Part shown: in pieces, positions 55,330 through 64,000 of the stretch | Position numbering within the stretch: the first letter of the stretch is position 1 | Layout of the letters: each line of letters opens with the position of its first letter | From: Bifidobacterium platyrrhinorum | GTDB taxonomy: Bacteria; Actinomycetota; Actinomycetes; Actinomycetales; Bifidobacteriaceae | NCBI RefSeq assembly: GCF_010667645.1 | Contig: NZ_WHZV01000010.1 | Span: 1 to 64,000, forward strand | Reading direction: 5' to 3' | Length of the DNA stretch: 64,000 nucleotides | The notes under the pieces: generated by a model | Seen by the model: only the letters and a program-made list of their open reading frames with translations | The model's database searches: none | Told to the model about the DNA's origin: nothing | Made by a program: the position numbers and the translations under genes

Positions 55330-55974
55330 ATGACCACCGCAGTCGTGTTCGACTATGGCTTCGGCAATGTGCGTTCCATGGTGCGCGCGCTCGCCCGCCT
55401 CGGCGTCGACACCACCCTGACCTCCGACTACCGCCAGGCGCTCAAGGCCGACGGCCTCGTCGTGCCCGGCGTCGGCGCGTTCGCCGCCTGCATGGAGGGC
55501 CTGCGCCACGTGCAGGGCGACCGTGTGATCATCGACCGTCTGCGCGCCGGGCGTCCCGTGCTCGGCGTGTGCGTCGGCGAGCAGGTGATGTTCGAGACCG
55601 GCCACGAGCACGGCGAGAACGCCGCCGGCGTCGGCCTGATCGGCGGCTCCGTCGACCCACTCGACGCGGACGTCGTGCCGCATATGGGCTGGGACACGGT
55701 CGAAGACGCGCAAGGCTCCACGCTGCTCAAGGGCGTGGAAGACGAGCGCTTCTACTTCGTGCACTCCTACGCGGCCCACGAGGCGAAGGCCAAGGACCTG
55801 TCCGGGCTCCAGATCGACATCACGGACGACCAGCACGTCACCTGGTGCACGTACGGCCGCAGCCGTTTCGTCGCCGCCTACGAGCGCGGCCCCCTGTCCG
55901 CCACGCAGTTCCACCCGGAGAAGTCCGGCGACGCGGGCGCGCAGCTCCTCGAGAACTGGATCGCCACGTTCTGA
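55330..55974 (+). CDS. hisH: imidazole glycerol phosphate synthase glutaminase subunit
   Basis: Class I glutaminase of the HisF-HisH synthase. 214 residues with the Cys nucleophile in [11 protein letters not shown] (C81; more often GICLG.Q in relatives), [13 protein letters not shown] at the N-terminus, PHMGWDTV, and the C-terminal His-Glu in [12 protein letters not shown]. Its partner hisF is not in the window. GACAAGGAGG precedes the ATG by 7 nt. Confidence 0.95.
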   Translation: MTTAVVFDYGFGNVRSMVRALARLGVDTTLTSDYRQALKADGLVVPGVGAFAACMEGLRHVQGDRVIIDRLRAGRPVLGVCVGEQVMFETGHEHGENAAGVGLIGGSVDPLDADVVPHMGWDTVEDAQGSTLLKGVEDERFYFVHSYAAHEAKAKDLSGLQIDITDDQHVTWCTYGRSRFVAAYERGPLSATQFHPEKSGDAGAQLLENWIATF

Positions 55975-56063
55975 CATCCGGTCGTATCGTTGCCGCCCCG
56001 GCCCCTTCCGTGCGGGAGGAACCGGGGCGAGCCTCAGGAAAACCCCAGAAAGGTGTGATTGCC

Positions 56064-56789
56064 ATGTCCCTTACCCTGCTTCCCGCCGTCGATGTGCGCG
56101 ACGGCAAGGCCGTGCGCCTGCGCCAGGGCGAATCCGGCTCCGAGACCGACTACGGTTCCCCGCTCGAGGCGGCCCGCACGTGGGTGGAGTCCGGCGCCGA
56201 ATGGATCCATCTGGTCGATCTGGACGCCGCGTTCGGCACCGGCGACAACCGCGCCCAGCTGCGTGAGATCGTCCACGAGCTCGGCGACCGTGTCAACATC
56301 GAGATGTCCGGCGGCGTGCGCGACGACGCGTCGCTCGACGCCGCGCTCGAGGCCGGCGCCGCCCGCGTGAACATCGGCACCGCCGCGCTCGAGAACCCCG
56401 AATGGACGCGCAAGGTCATCGCGAAGTACGGCGACCGCGTGGCCGTCGGCCTCGATGTGCGCGGCCACACGCTCGCCGCGCGCGGCTGGACCCGCGAGGG
56501 CGGCGACCTGTTCGAGACGATGAAAATGCTCGACGACGCCGGCTGCTCCCGCTACGTCGTCACCGACGTGGCGCGCGACGGCATGATGAGCGGCCCGAAC
56601 CTCGACCTGCTGCGCGAGGTCGCCGATCGCACCGACGCGAAGGTGACCGCCTCCGGCGGCATCTCCAAGCTCGACGACCTGAGGAACATCAAGGAGCTCG
56701 CCTCGATCGGCGTCGACTCCGCGATCCTCGGCAAGTCCCTCTACGCCCGCGCCTTCACCCTCGAGGAGGCCCTCAAGGTCGCCAAGTGA
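56064..56789 (+). CDS. hisA: phosphoribosyl isomerase (HisA/PriA)
   Basis: Beta/alpha-barrel isomerase acting on ProFAR in histidine synthesis; in actinobacteria the PriA form also serves as TrpF for tryptophan. 241 residues. N-terminal [19 protein letters not shown] with the catalytic Asp, then [14 protein letters not shown], and the second Asp in [26 protein letters not shown] near the end. The [12 protein letters not shown] stretch is PriA-like, so dual function is likely. AAAGGTG lies upstream of ATG 56064. Last gene of the operon; a hairpin array follows. Confidence 0.94.
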   Translation: MSLTLLPAVDVRDGKAVRLRQGESGSETDYGSPLEAARTWVESGAEWIHLVDLDAAFGTGDNRAQLREIVHELGDRVNIEMSGGVRDDASLDAALEAGAARVNIGTAALENPEWTRKVIAKYGDRVAVGLDVRGHTLAARGWTREGGDLFETMKMLDDAGCSRYVVTDVARDGMMSGPNLDLLREVADRTDAKVTASGGISKLDDLRNIKELASIGVDSAILGKSLYARAFTLEEALKVAK

Positions 56790-56851
56790 CCAAAGGCCGC
56801 CAAATATAATGATGGATGGATCATCAAGTGGTCCATAGGTGCTGAATGTCC

Positions 56852-57110
56852 CTCAGCGTCCCCGATTCTCGAAACAACCCCATATCTCGAGAATTGGGGA
56901 CGCTGAGTTGTTTCCAGCGTCAGTATTTCTCGAGACAACCTTGGATTTCGAGAATTAGGGACGCTGAGAGGTTTTCAGCGTCAGTATTTCTCGAGACAGC
57001 CCCGGATCTTCTCGAGGCATCCTTGGATCTCGAGAAAACGGGACGCTGAGGGGTTCCCAGCGTCCCTAATTCTCGGGATATGGGTTTTTCTCGAGAAACA
57101 CCGACGCCAT
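56852..57110. repeat. GGGACGCTGAG hairpin array, copy 2
   Basis: Four consecutive hairpin units, each opening with CAGCGTC and most closing with GGGACGCTGAG, around TCTCGAGAA words. In the first, 56852-56872 pairs with 56887-56907 over 21 positions with one G/T mismatch. It lies between the convergent hisA (+) and DUF2252 (-) genes and could terminate both. A single unit occurs at 24668-24713. Confidence 0.78.
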
Positions 57111-58556
57111 TCACGCGCAGGGGAGTTCGCCCTTTTTGATCATCTTTTTGAAGACGGCGTAGTCCTCGTCGTTCTGCTCGGCGTAGCTCACGGCGAACGA
57201 GGCGATCGCCTGGTCGAACTCGTCGGAACCGCCCAGATAGTTCGCGATCGCGATCGAATCGCCGGTGCGCGCGTGCGCATGCGCCAGGCACCATGCGCAC
57301 ATGCGCGACAGGTCGGACAACGCCGTGGCGTTGAGGTTGTCGATGTCGATGGACCCCTTGCCGTTCCACAACTGGCGCACGTAATAGTCGCGTTTCTTGC
57401 CGTCCTCGGCGAGGAAGCTTGTCCAGCCGAGCAGCACATCCGCCGTGGACTGGATCAGCTTCTGGCCCTGCACCACGCGTTCGCCGTGCGTCGCATACGG
57501 GGAGGCGCCGCAATAGTGCTCGAGCACCGAATAGGTGGCCTCCTTCATCTGGATCATCATCGGGTCGTTGATGTCGCGCGCGATCCACACGCTCGCCCAC
57601 GCACGCTGGCCCACCGAGCCGACGCCCACGACCTTGCGCGCCGCGTCTTGATAGCGGAAGTGGTCGAACACCCAGCGGCGGTCCTCGTACAGGGAATGGC
57701 GGTAGTTCTCGAACAATGTGTCGAGACGCGCCTGCAACGCGTCGAGGTCGGCGTAGCCGCCCAGCTCGTTGATCGGCACGAGCTCGGGCGGGTTGGATCT
57801 GAACCTCAGCTTGCCGTCCTTGAACCGGCACAGTTTCGCGGCGGCCGCGTCGTTGTCCTTGAGCAGCGCCTTCATCGCCGCCTGGCGCAGCGTGCCGTTG
57901 CGCTTGCCCCCGGCGTTCGTCTCGAAGCGGTCGAGCGTCTCCTCCACGTCGAGATGCTCGTACCAGGCGTCCAGATAGTCCATTTCGGAGAACCATTTGA
58001 TGCGTTCGCGGTATTCGCGCGTGCATTGGAGCACCGCGGCGCGGATGTCCTTCTCCTTGATTTTGTTGGCGCGACCGCAGATCTCCACCGACACGGCGAG
58101 ACGCTTGAGGTCCCACTCCCAAGGGCCGGTGGCGGTCTCGTCGAAGTCGTTGATGTCGAACACGAGACGGGCGGAGGGGGAGCGGAAGATGCCGAAGTTG
58201 CCGATGTGCGCGTCGCCCACGCACTGCACGGGGATGCCGGTGACCGGCGTGGTCGCCAGGTCGTTCGTCATGATGAGCACGGTGCCGCGGTAGAAGGTGA
58301 ACGGGCTGGCGCTCATGCGCTTGTAGCGCAACGGGATGAGGTCGGGCACGCGGATCGCGGACTGCTCCTCGAGCAACCCGATCGCCTCGCGGCGTCCCGA
58401 TTGCACCTGCCAGACGGCGTGCGATTCGAGCGGCGCCTTCGCGCGGGCGGCGATGCCGGCGCGGGAACGGCCGCGCGGTTCGGACTTCCGCTCCCACGAG
58501 GAGACGTCGACGGGAGGATTGGCCGAGGGGGAGAGATGATCTGCTGCTTCGCTCAT
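57111..58556 (-). CDS. DUF2252 family protein
   Basis: 481 residues of the uncharacterised DUF2252 family, which has a kinase-like fold by family knowledge; biochemical role unknown. Typical blocks are RYKRMSASPFTFYRGTVLIM, VQCVGDAHIGNFGIF with the HIGNFG motif, FDINDFDETATGPWEWDLKRL with the DFD motif, and VGVGSVGQRAWASVW. The H-x-G-N and D-F-D pattern resembles aminoglycoside/choline kinase loops. Start ATG 58556 lies 8 nt after a TACAGT box on the minus strand, so leaderless. Divergent from glnA. Confidence 0.9.
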   Translation of the reverse strand: MSEAADHLSPSANPPVDVSSWERKSEPRGRSRAGIAARAKAPLESHAVWQVQSGRREAIGLLEEQSAIRVPDLIPLRYKRMSASPFTFYRGTVLIMTNDLATTPVTGIPVQCVGDAHIGNFGIFRSPSARLVFDINDFDETATGPWEWDLKRLAVSVEICGRANKIKEKDIRAAVLQCTREYRERIKWFSEMDYLDAWYEHLDVEETLDRFETNAGGKRNGTLRQAAMKALLKDNDAAAAKLCRFKDGKLRFRSNPPELVPINELGGYADLDALQARLDTLFENYRHSLYEDRRWVFDHFRYQDAARKVVGVGSVGQRAWASVWIARDINDPMMIQMKEATYSVLEHYCGASPYATHGERVVQGQKLIQSTADVLLGWTSFLAEDGKKRDYYVRQLWNGKGSIDIDNLNATALSDLSRMCAWCLAHAHARTGDSIAIANYLGGSDEFDQAIASFAVSYAEQNDEDYAVFKKMIKKGELPCA

Positions 58557-58570
58557 GATTCGCTACTGTA
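58557..58570 (-). promoter_or_regulatory. -10 box for leaderless DUF2252 gene
   Basis: On the minus strand TACAGT (58570-58565) is followed by 8 nt and the ATG; no ribosome binding site. Confidence 0.5.
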
Positions 58571-58618
58571 CCGCGGCGGTAACAAACCCCTAACACGTGG
58601 GTGTGAGGATTGGTGCCT

Positions 58619-59956
58619 ATGGATAAGCAGCAAGAGTTTGCCCTGCGCACGGTCGAGGAACGCGACGTGCGCTTCATTCGTTTGTGGTTCACGGACGTGC
58701 TCGGCACGCTCAAGTCCGTGGCCATCGCGCCGGCGGAGCTGGAGGCGGCGTTCGAGGAGGGGCTCGGATTCGACGGTTCGGCCATCGAAGGCATGACGCG
58801 CGTGTCCGAGGACGACATGATCGTCAAGCCGGATCCGTCCACCTTCCAGATCCTGCCGTGGCGCGGCGGCCCCCAGGGCACGGCCCGCATGTTCTGCGAC
58901 GTGCTCACCCCGGAGGGCGAGCCCAGTCTGGGCGACCCCCGCCACGTGCTCAAGCGTTCGCTCGCCAAGGCGAAGGAGAAGGGCTTCACGTTCTACGTGC
59001 ACCCCGAAATGGAGTTCTACCTGTTCGAGCAGCAGGAGGACTGGTCCAAGGCGCCCACCCCCATCGACGAGGGCGGCTACTTCGACCATGTGCCGCGCAG
59101 CCCCGGCATGGACTTCCGCCGCGCCACCGTGAACATGCTCGAGCAGATGGGCATCTCGGTGGAGTACTCGCACCATGAGGCGGGCCCCGGCCAGAACGAG
59201 ATCGACCTGCGCTACGCGGACGCGCTCACCACGGCCGACAACATCATGACGTTCCGCACGGTGGTCAAGGAGATCTCGCTGGAGCGCGGCATCCACGCCA
59301 GCTTCATGCCCAAGCCCCTGGCCGACGCGCCGGGTTCCGGCATGCACACCCACCTGAGCCTGTTCGAGGGCGACGCCAACGCCTTCTACGAGGCCGGCCA
59401 GGAGTTCAACATGTCCCTGACCGCACGCCAGTTCGCGGCCGGCATCCTCCACCATGCGGCGGAGATCTGCGCGGTCACCGACCAGTACGTCAACTCGTAC
59501 AAGCGTCTGTGGGGCGGCAACGAGGCGCCGAGCTACATCTGCTGGGGCCACAACAACCGTTCCGCGCTGCTGCGCATCCCGCAGTACAAGCCGGGCAAGG
59601 GCAATTCGGCGCGTATGGAGTTCCGCGGCCTCGACCCGGTCGCCAACCCGTACCTCGCGTACTCGGTGCTGCTGGCCGCCGGTCTGGACGGCATCGAGAA
59701 GCAGATGACGCTGGCCGAGCCGACGAGCGACGACGTGTGGGAGCTCACCGACGAGGAGCGCCAGTCCATGGGCATCGAGCCGTTGCCGCGTTCGCTCGGC
59801 TCCGCGCTCAAGATCATGGAGAAGTCCGACTTCGTGGCGGACGTGCTCGGCGAGCACGCGTTCAACTACTTCTTGCGCAACAAGCGCCAGGAGTGGGAGG
59901 AGTACAACCAGCAGGTCACCCCGTTCGAGCTCAAGAAGTACCTGCCGAAGCTGTGA
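58619..59956 (+). CDS. glnA: glutamine synthetase, type I short form (GlnA2-like)
   Basis: ATP-dependent synthesis of glutamine from glutamate and ammonia; cytoplasmic dodecamer. 445 residues, shorter than the ~475 of the adenylylated GSI-beta, and close in size to actinobacterial GlnA2. Metal and substrate blocks: GLGFDGSAIEGM, HPEMEFYLFEQ, HHEAGPGQNEIDL, GSGMHTHLSL, the ATP region NRSALLRIP and the C-terminal EFRGLDPVANPYLAYSVLLAAGLDGI. The usual adenylylation loop is not obvious, so regulation is probably by feedback or transcription. ATG 58619 has GAGGAT 8 nt upstream; TTG 58610 is in frame. A 26-bp hairpin follows. Confidence 0.95.
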   Translation: MDKQQEFALRTVEERDVRFIRLWFTDVLGTLKSVAIAPAELEAAFEEGLGFDGSAIEGMTRVSEDDMIVKPDPSTFQILPWRGGPQGTARMFCDVLTPEGEPSLGDPRHVLKRSLAKAKEKGFTFYVHPEMEFYLFEQQEDWSKAPTPIDEGGYFDHVPRSPGMDFRRATVNMLEQMGISVEYSHHEAGPGQNEIDLRYADALTTADNIMTFRTVVKEISLERGIHASFMPKPLADAPGSGMHTHLSLFEGDANAFYEAGQEFNMSLTARQFAAGILHHAAEICAVTDQYVNSYKRLWGGNEAPSYICWGHNNRSALLRIPQYKPGKGNSARMEFRGLDPVANPYLAYSVLLAAGLDGIEKQMTLAEPTSDDVWELTDEERQSMGIEPLPRSLGSALKIMEKSDFVADVLGEHAFNYFLRNKRQEWEEYNQQVTPFELKKYLPKL

Positions 59957-60010
59957 TTCCGTGATCCCGTGATTCCGCGGTCCGGGGACGTATGCGCCGC
60001 GGACCGCGGA

Positions 60011-60066
60011 CGAAACGACGAAGGAGGGCGCCACCCATACGGGTGGCGCCCTCCTTCGTCGTTTCG
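60011..60066. terminator. strong bidirectional terminator after glnA
   Basis: Perfect 26-bp arms (60011-60036 with 60041-60066) and an ATAC loop; the arm ends give AAAC on the left and GTTTC on the right. It separates glnA (+) and the transglutaminase-like gene (-). Confidence 0.88.
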
Positions 60067-60089
60067 GAAAGCCGCCGGCGCCCCGCCGG

Positions 60090-62831
60090 TCAGTATTGTC
60101 CGACCTGCGAGGCGAGCGTCCAGCCGTCCTTGTCGGCGAAGTGGTCGGTGACCTGCGACTTGTCCTTGAGCTGGTAGCGGTCGTCCGCGGTGTCGCCCGC
60201 GTCGTCCCAGGTCGGGTCGATGAGCAGCCATGCGCCGTCGATCTTCACGTAGTTCCACGCGTGGCCCGCCTTCGTGCCGGACACGCTGCCGGTGACGACT
60301 CGCGTGTCAAGTCCGGCGGCCTTGGCCAGCGCCTGGTACGCGTAGGCGTACGACATGCACACGCCCTTGCCGTTCACCGCGCCGAGCGCGCTCCACGCGT
60401 CCGGATACGAGGCGACCGCCTTCGTGCTGCCGAACGCGTTGGCGCTGCCGTAGTCGACGGCGGCGAACGCGTCGTAGTCGTAGGTCATGCGCGAGGAGAG
60501 GAACCGGTCGATGGCCACGGCCTTGTCGCGGTCGGACCCCTGGAACGAGCCGGAGGCCTGCGACACGAAATCGGCCAGCTGTTTCTGGCGGTCCCGGTAG
60601 TCGTCCGGGTATCTGACCCACAGCACGGTCCTGTCGCCGCTCTTGCGCACCGTGTATGCGACGCCTTTCGAATCGGTCTTGATGTACGGGTTCTGGTAGA
60701 TGACCTCGTCGAGCACGTCGGACGTGCCGGTCTGGTAGTCGTCGCTGGCGTATTTGGTGATGTCGATGACCTCGTGCCCGTTGAGGATGTTGTTGGCCAG
60801 GTACGTGCCGTAGTCGTTCGACGCGTAGGTGAAGTACTGCGACTTCGCATTGTCCGAGTCGATCTTCTTCTTGTCGTATCCGGTCCAGTCGACGTCGCCG
60901 TGGACGGCGTTCATGCGGTCGAGCAGTCCGCCGGCCTTGGGCAGCGCCTCGATGGCGGCCTTGGTGATGGTCGGAAGCGCGGCGTTGAGGTCGCCCTCGT
61001 AGTAGAGCCTGCCGGTGTTCTCGATCTTCGTGCCCGGCGCCGAGTACGTGAACGTCCAGCTGTCGCCGCCGTTGCCGCCGGTCCGCCTCGGCTCGCCGAA
61101 CTTGCTCGGGATCGGCACGGTGGCGCCGTTCGCCATCGTCACGAAGGTGTAGACGTATGCCTGCATGTCCTCCTCGGCGGTGTTGTCCTCGCCGAACACG
61201 CCCTTGAGGTTGTAGTAGCGCTGGTTGAACTGCGCGATGTCGGCCACCTTGAGCGGGATGGACGGCACGATGCCGGTCGCGTCGGTGGCGTGCCAACGGC
61301 CCTCGTGCCCGTCGGCGTCCACGGCCGTCACCACGAAGTAGAGGCGTCCGGCCGAATCGGGGTCCCAGGAGCCGCCGGCCGCCTGCATGATGTCCGCGCA
61401 GGATTCGCTCGTGCTGTTGAGGCAGCCGTCGATACTGTCCTGGTTCTCCACCATGAGCGACCGGTACGCCTCGTTCTGGCTCCATGTGGAGGCGCCGGCC
61501 GTGTCGGAGACCCGGTACTTCCTGACCTTGTCGTAGTCCTTCGACAGCAGTTCGGTCTTCGTGGAGGAGCCGATCCGCTTGACCAGCCCCTGCTCCCGGG
61601 AGTAGCGGTCGTCGCCGGGCTCGCCGACCTGCGGGCGGACGATGTACGTGTACACGTCGTACGATTTCGCGCCTTCGACCTTGTCCCACGAGATGTCGAC
61701 GCCGCCCTGCCCGTTGACGGTCGCGCTGACGTTCCCCACGGCGGCGAGCTGCGAGTCGCCGGTGCCGGATTCGGCGTCCACCACGGTGAAGAACCGGACC
61801 GCCGGCTTGGCGAGCCGTTTGCCGTTGCCTCCCATGTACTGCACGTAGTAGTAGCCGTCGGAGGGGAGGAACCCGTGTTCGGCGCCGATGGAGTCGCCGT
61901 GGCGCATGTACTTGGGGATGTCCTGGCTGCCGCCCAGGTCGACGGTGCCGTTGCCGCTGCCGGTGACCGACGGGTTGGCCGACGACATGGACGGCACCGG
62001 GATGGTCAGAGCGGCGTCCTGGTACACCTTCGCGCTGTCGTCCACCGACATTTCGGCGCCCTTGAGCGCGAAGCCCTCGTAGGGGTCGGATTTCACCGAG
62101 GCGGGTTTCTCGAGTCGGATGCTGAACTCGTAGTAGTTGTCGACGGCGATCGGCTCGCGCAGGTCGTACTTGGACTTGTCGAACCCGGCGTACACCTGGT
62201 CGGCCGCGGGCAGGGCCGTGCCGGAGACGGTGCCGTCCGAGTTGGTGTGCGGCGATGAGCGGTAGGCGACGACCAGTCCGCCGACCGCGATCGCGATCAC
62301 GGCGAGCACGGCGACGAGCACGATCCACCAGCGGCGCCTCCGCTTCGGTCTGCCGTGCCGGCGGGACGCGCCGCGTGGGGGAGCGGCGGGAGGCCGTTGC
62401 CCGGGCTGTTGCGGGGGTTGCGTCGGGTATTCGGTCGGTTGCGCCGGGTACCCGGCGGGCTGCGGGGACGGCGGCGTCTGCGGCGCGTATGGCTGCGGCT
62501 GCGTCCGGGATGGGTATGGTTGCTGCGGGTAGGCGTATTGACCGGGCTGCGGCGTCTGGCCCGGACCCGGCTGTTCCGGGTATTGCTGCGCCGGATACGG
62601 ATACCCGGCCTGAGTCGGCTGCGGCGTCGCAGGCCACTGCGGCTGCGCCTGCCCCGGCTGTTGCGGTTGGTGGGGGTACCCCGGCTGCGGGTATTGCGGC
62701 GGATAGGCTTGCCCCGGCTGCGGCGCGTACGGCTGTTGCGTCCGCTGCGGCCATCCGTATGCTTGTTGCGGTTGCGGTTGCGGTTGCGGTTGCGGTTGCG
62801 GTTCCTGCCCGCTACGTTGCGGTTCCGTCAT
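60090..62831 (-). CDS. membrane-anchored transglutaminase-like protein
   Basis: 913 residues. The N-terminal ~165 residues are Pro/Gln/Tyr-rich (runs of PQ and PQQPG) and cytoplasmic, followed by a basic cluster RRHGRPKRRRRWW and one membrane helix (WWIVLVAVLAVIAIAVGGLVV). The rest is outside the cell and ends in a transglutaminase-like domain with the triad Cys-His-Asp: GVCMSYAYAY (C825), GHAWNYVKI (H857), LLIDPTWDD (D872). The domain in bacteria is a cysteine peptidase or cross-linker acting on the envelope; substrate unknown. A (PQ)n tract is coded by six TTGCGG hexamers at 62766-62801. Start chosen at 62831 with GAAAGGG upstream; ATG 62849 adds six residues. Confidence 0.88.
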   Translation of the reverse strand: MTEPQRSGQEPQPQPQPQPQPQQAYGWPQRTQQPYAPQPGQAYPPQYPQPGYPHQPQQPGQAQPQWPATPQPTQAGYPYPAQQYPEQPGPGQTPQPGQYAYPQQPYPSRTQPQPYAPQTPPSPQPAGYPAQPTEYPTQPPQQPGQRPPAAPPRGASRRHGRPKRRRRWWIVLVAVLAVIAIAVGGLVVAYRSSPHTNSDGTVSGTALPAADQVYAGFDKSKYDLREPIAVDNYYEFSIRLEKPASVKSDPYEGFALKGAEMSVDDSAKVYQDAALTIPVPSMSSANPSVTGSGNGTVDLGGSQDIPKYMRHGDSIGAEHGFLPSDGYYYVQYMGGNGKRLAKPAVRFFTVVDAESGTGDSQLAAVGNVSATVNGQGGVDISWDKVEGAKSYDVYTYIVRPQVGEPGDDRYSREQGLVKRIGSSTKTELLSKDYDKVRKYRVSDTAGASTWSQNEAYRSLMVENQDSIDGCLNSTSESCADIMQAAGGSWDPDSAGRLYFVVTAVDADGHEGRWHATDATGIVPSIPLKVADIAQFNQRYYNLKGVFGEDNTAEEDMQAYVYTFVTMANGATVPIPSKFGEPRRTGGNGGDSWTFTYSAPGTKIENTGRLYYEGDLNAALPTITKAAIEALPKAGGLLDRMNAVHGDVDWTGYDKKKIDSDNAKSQYFTYASNDYGTYLANNILNGHEVIDITKYASDDYQTGTSDVLDEVIYQNPYIKTDSKGVAYTVRKSGDRTVLWVRYPDDYRDRQKQLADFVSQASGSFQGSDRDKAVAIDRFLSSRMTYDYDAFAAVDYGSANAFGSTKAVASYPDAWSALGAVNGKGVCMSYAYAYQALAKAAGLDTRVVTGSVSGTKAGHAWNYVKIDGAWLLIDPTWDDAGDTADDRYQLKDKSQVTDHFADKDGWTLASQVGQY
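62766..62801. repeat. six TTGCGG hexamers coding a Pro-Gln tract
   Basis: Exact hexamer array within the transglutaminase-like gene. Slippage by whole units keeps the frame and changes the length of the Pro-Gln tail. Confidence 0.9.
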
Positions 62832-62924
62832 CGGTATCCCTTTCGACATGCCTTCTTCCCGGATAAGCGAAATTGTAGGGCTGCGGCAATACGATGCGCA
62901 AGGAACGAAACAAGGAGATGAACG

Positions 62925-64000
62925 ATGGCGAACACCACCGCGAAGGACAGGGAACCGCGCGAATCCTCCGGGACGCCGGAGCGGTTCTTCAACCTGCCGG
63001 TCACGATCCTCATCCTGGCGAGCTTCATGCTCGGCATGAGCGAATTCGTGGTCGTCGGCATCCTGCCGGACATCGCGCAGGGGCTCAAGGTCTCCGAGGT
63101 CACCGTCGGCAACCTCGTGGCCCTGTTCGCGTTCGTGTACGCGCCGGTCACGCCGCTCGGGTCCGCCATCTCCGCGCGTTTCCCGCGCTTCGCGACCTAC
63201 CTGACGCTCATGGGCGTCTTCCTCGCCGGCAACCTCCTGTGCGCGCTCGCCCCCAACTACGCGATCCTGCTGGTGGCCCGCATCATGATCGCGTTGGTCT
63301 CCGGCACGCTCGTCGCCATCGCCATGACCTACGCGCCGGACGTCACCACGGACCGATACCGCACCAAGTTCATCGCCTGGGTGTTCTCAGGCTTCTCCAT
63401 CGCCTCCGTCGTCGGCGTGCCGTTCGGCACGTGGGTGGCGAACACGTTCAGCTGGCGCATCACATTCCTCATCATCACCGCCGCCACCGCCGTGCTCATG
63501 GTGCTCATGTTCGTCGTCCTGCCGCGCAACTCGCATCCGGTGAACATCGGCTTCCTGCGCCAGTTCCGTCTTTTCTTCGACCACCGCATCTGGGGCGGCG
63601 TGCTCACTGTCGTGTGCGGCGCGGCCTCCAGCTACGTCTTCTACACGTACCTGACGCCCATCATGCGCGACGAGATCGGCGTGCCCGAACGATACGTGAG
63701 CATCGGCCTCGTCCTCTACGGCGTCGCCTGCCTGTGGAGCAACCTGTACGGCGGCAGACTCGCCGACAAGGGCCGCGGCGTCGAACCGCTCGTGCACACG
63801 CGCCCCATCTTCTGCCTGCAGGCCGTGCTGCTCGCCACGCTCGCCCTCGCGCCAATCGTGCCCGTGTACGGCGCGATCCTGCTCGTCGCGCTCGGCATGA
63901 TGATGTACCTGTTCAACTCGTCGTCGCAGGTGCTGTACATGGACGTCGCCGCCCAGTCGCACCCCGGTTCGATGAACCTCGCCGCCTCGCTCAACTCGAT
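62925..64000 (+). CDS. MFS transporter, drug:H+ antiporter (DHA1/AraJ type), partial
   Basis: The gene runs off the right edge; 358 codons are visible, about the first 90 percent of a ~400-residue protein. Translation gives MANTTAKDREPRESSGTPER, then the first helix with GMSEFVVVGILPDIA, the motif typical of the AraJ/DHA1 family of efflux pumps for sugars or drugs. At least ten hydrophobic segments follow, with the loop GGRLADKGR corresponding to the MFS motif between helices 8 and 9. AAGGAG stands 7 nt before ATG 62925. Divergent from the transglutaminase-like gene with about 90 bp between them. Substrate unknown. Confidence 0.88.
   Translation, partial: MANTTAKDREPRESSGTPERFFNLPVTILILASFMLGMSEFVVVGILPDIAQGLKVSEVTVGNLVALFAFVYAPVTPLGSAISARFPRFATYLTLMGVFLAGNLLCALAPNYAILLVARIMIALVSGTLVAIAMTYAPDVTTDRYRTKFIAWVFSGFSIASVVGVPFGTWVANTFSWRITFLIITAATAVLMVLMFVVLPRNSHPVNIGFLRQFRLFFDHRIWGGVLTVVCGAASSYVFYTYLTPIMRDEIGVPERYVSIGLVLYGVACLWSNLYGGRLADKGRGVEPLVHTRPIFCLQAVLLATLALAPIVPVYGAILLVALGMMMYLFNSSSQVLYMDVAAQSHPGSMNLAASLNS

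Overview
The window is chromosomal DNA from a high-GC actinobacterium. Gene content and order point to Bifidobacterium: glmM-def, a cystathionine synthase pair followed by recQ and luxS, alr-dgt-dnaG, pdxS-pdxT, hisD-C-B-x-H-A, and a short-form glnA. I see no rRNA, tRNA, CRISPR array, insertion sequence or prophage gene. The intergenic DNA is unusual: it is packed with long inverted repeats and short tandem repeats that fall into several recurring families.

Layout. 1-931: repeat-rich DNA without a gene. 932-3019: glmM and def. 3238-8688: a complete dipeptide/oligopeptide ABC transporter operon. 8689-9719: no gene, but a very long inverted repeat. 9720-13806: a GntR(YtrA-type)-controlled operon encoding a secreted protein, the regulator, an ABC ATPase and two paralogous membrane proteins, with a palindromic operator over its promoter. 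13909-16708: sulfur amino-acid operon (PLP synthase of the cystathionine beta-synthase/cysteine synthase type, then cystathionine gamma-synthase) behind a leaderless nine-codon peptide with three consecutive Cys codons. 16908-21119: recQ, luxS and an acetyltransferase. 21455-22918: an amino-acid permease (minus). 23260-28393: alr, dgt, dnaG. 28611-31900: pdxS, pdxT and a MocR/PdxR-type regulator. 31937-34225: two Ntn-hydrolase-type peptidases. 34315-35949: an orphan oligopeptide-binding lipoprotein (minus). 36254-42223 (minus): a 2-aminoethylphosphonate cluster (ATPase, a fused permease plus binding protein, PhnW, PhnX). 42789-51230: an anion transporter, RpiR regulator, GH51 arabinofuranosidase, aldo/keto reductase, a 38-residue small protein and an FGGY kinase. 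51375-56789: histidine operon. 57111-64000: DUF2252 protein, glutamine synthetase, a membrane-anchored transglutaminase-like protein and an MFS transporter cut by the right edge.

How the parts fit. Most genes are housekeeping (cell-wall precursors, replication/repair, amino acids, vitamin B6). Accessory functions are peptide uptake, arabinan use and uptake/degradation of 2-aminoethylphosphonate as an N/P source. Many genes start directly at the predicted transcription start: a TANNNT-like -10 box lies 6-8 nt before the ATG with no Shine-Dalgarno sequence, so leaderless translation appears common.

The most interesting signals are: (i) three copies of a hairpin element with an almost invariant 29-nt loop but arms of different sequence, each perfectly or almost perfectly self-complementary; (ii) the poly-Cys leader peptide of the sulfur operon; (iii) a permease-substrate-binding-protein fusion in the phosphonate transporter; (iv) an unannotated 38-aa protein with a strong promoter and a palindromic operator. 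All calls rest on reading the sequence; no database search was possible.
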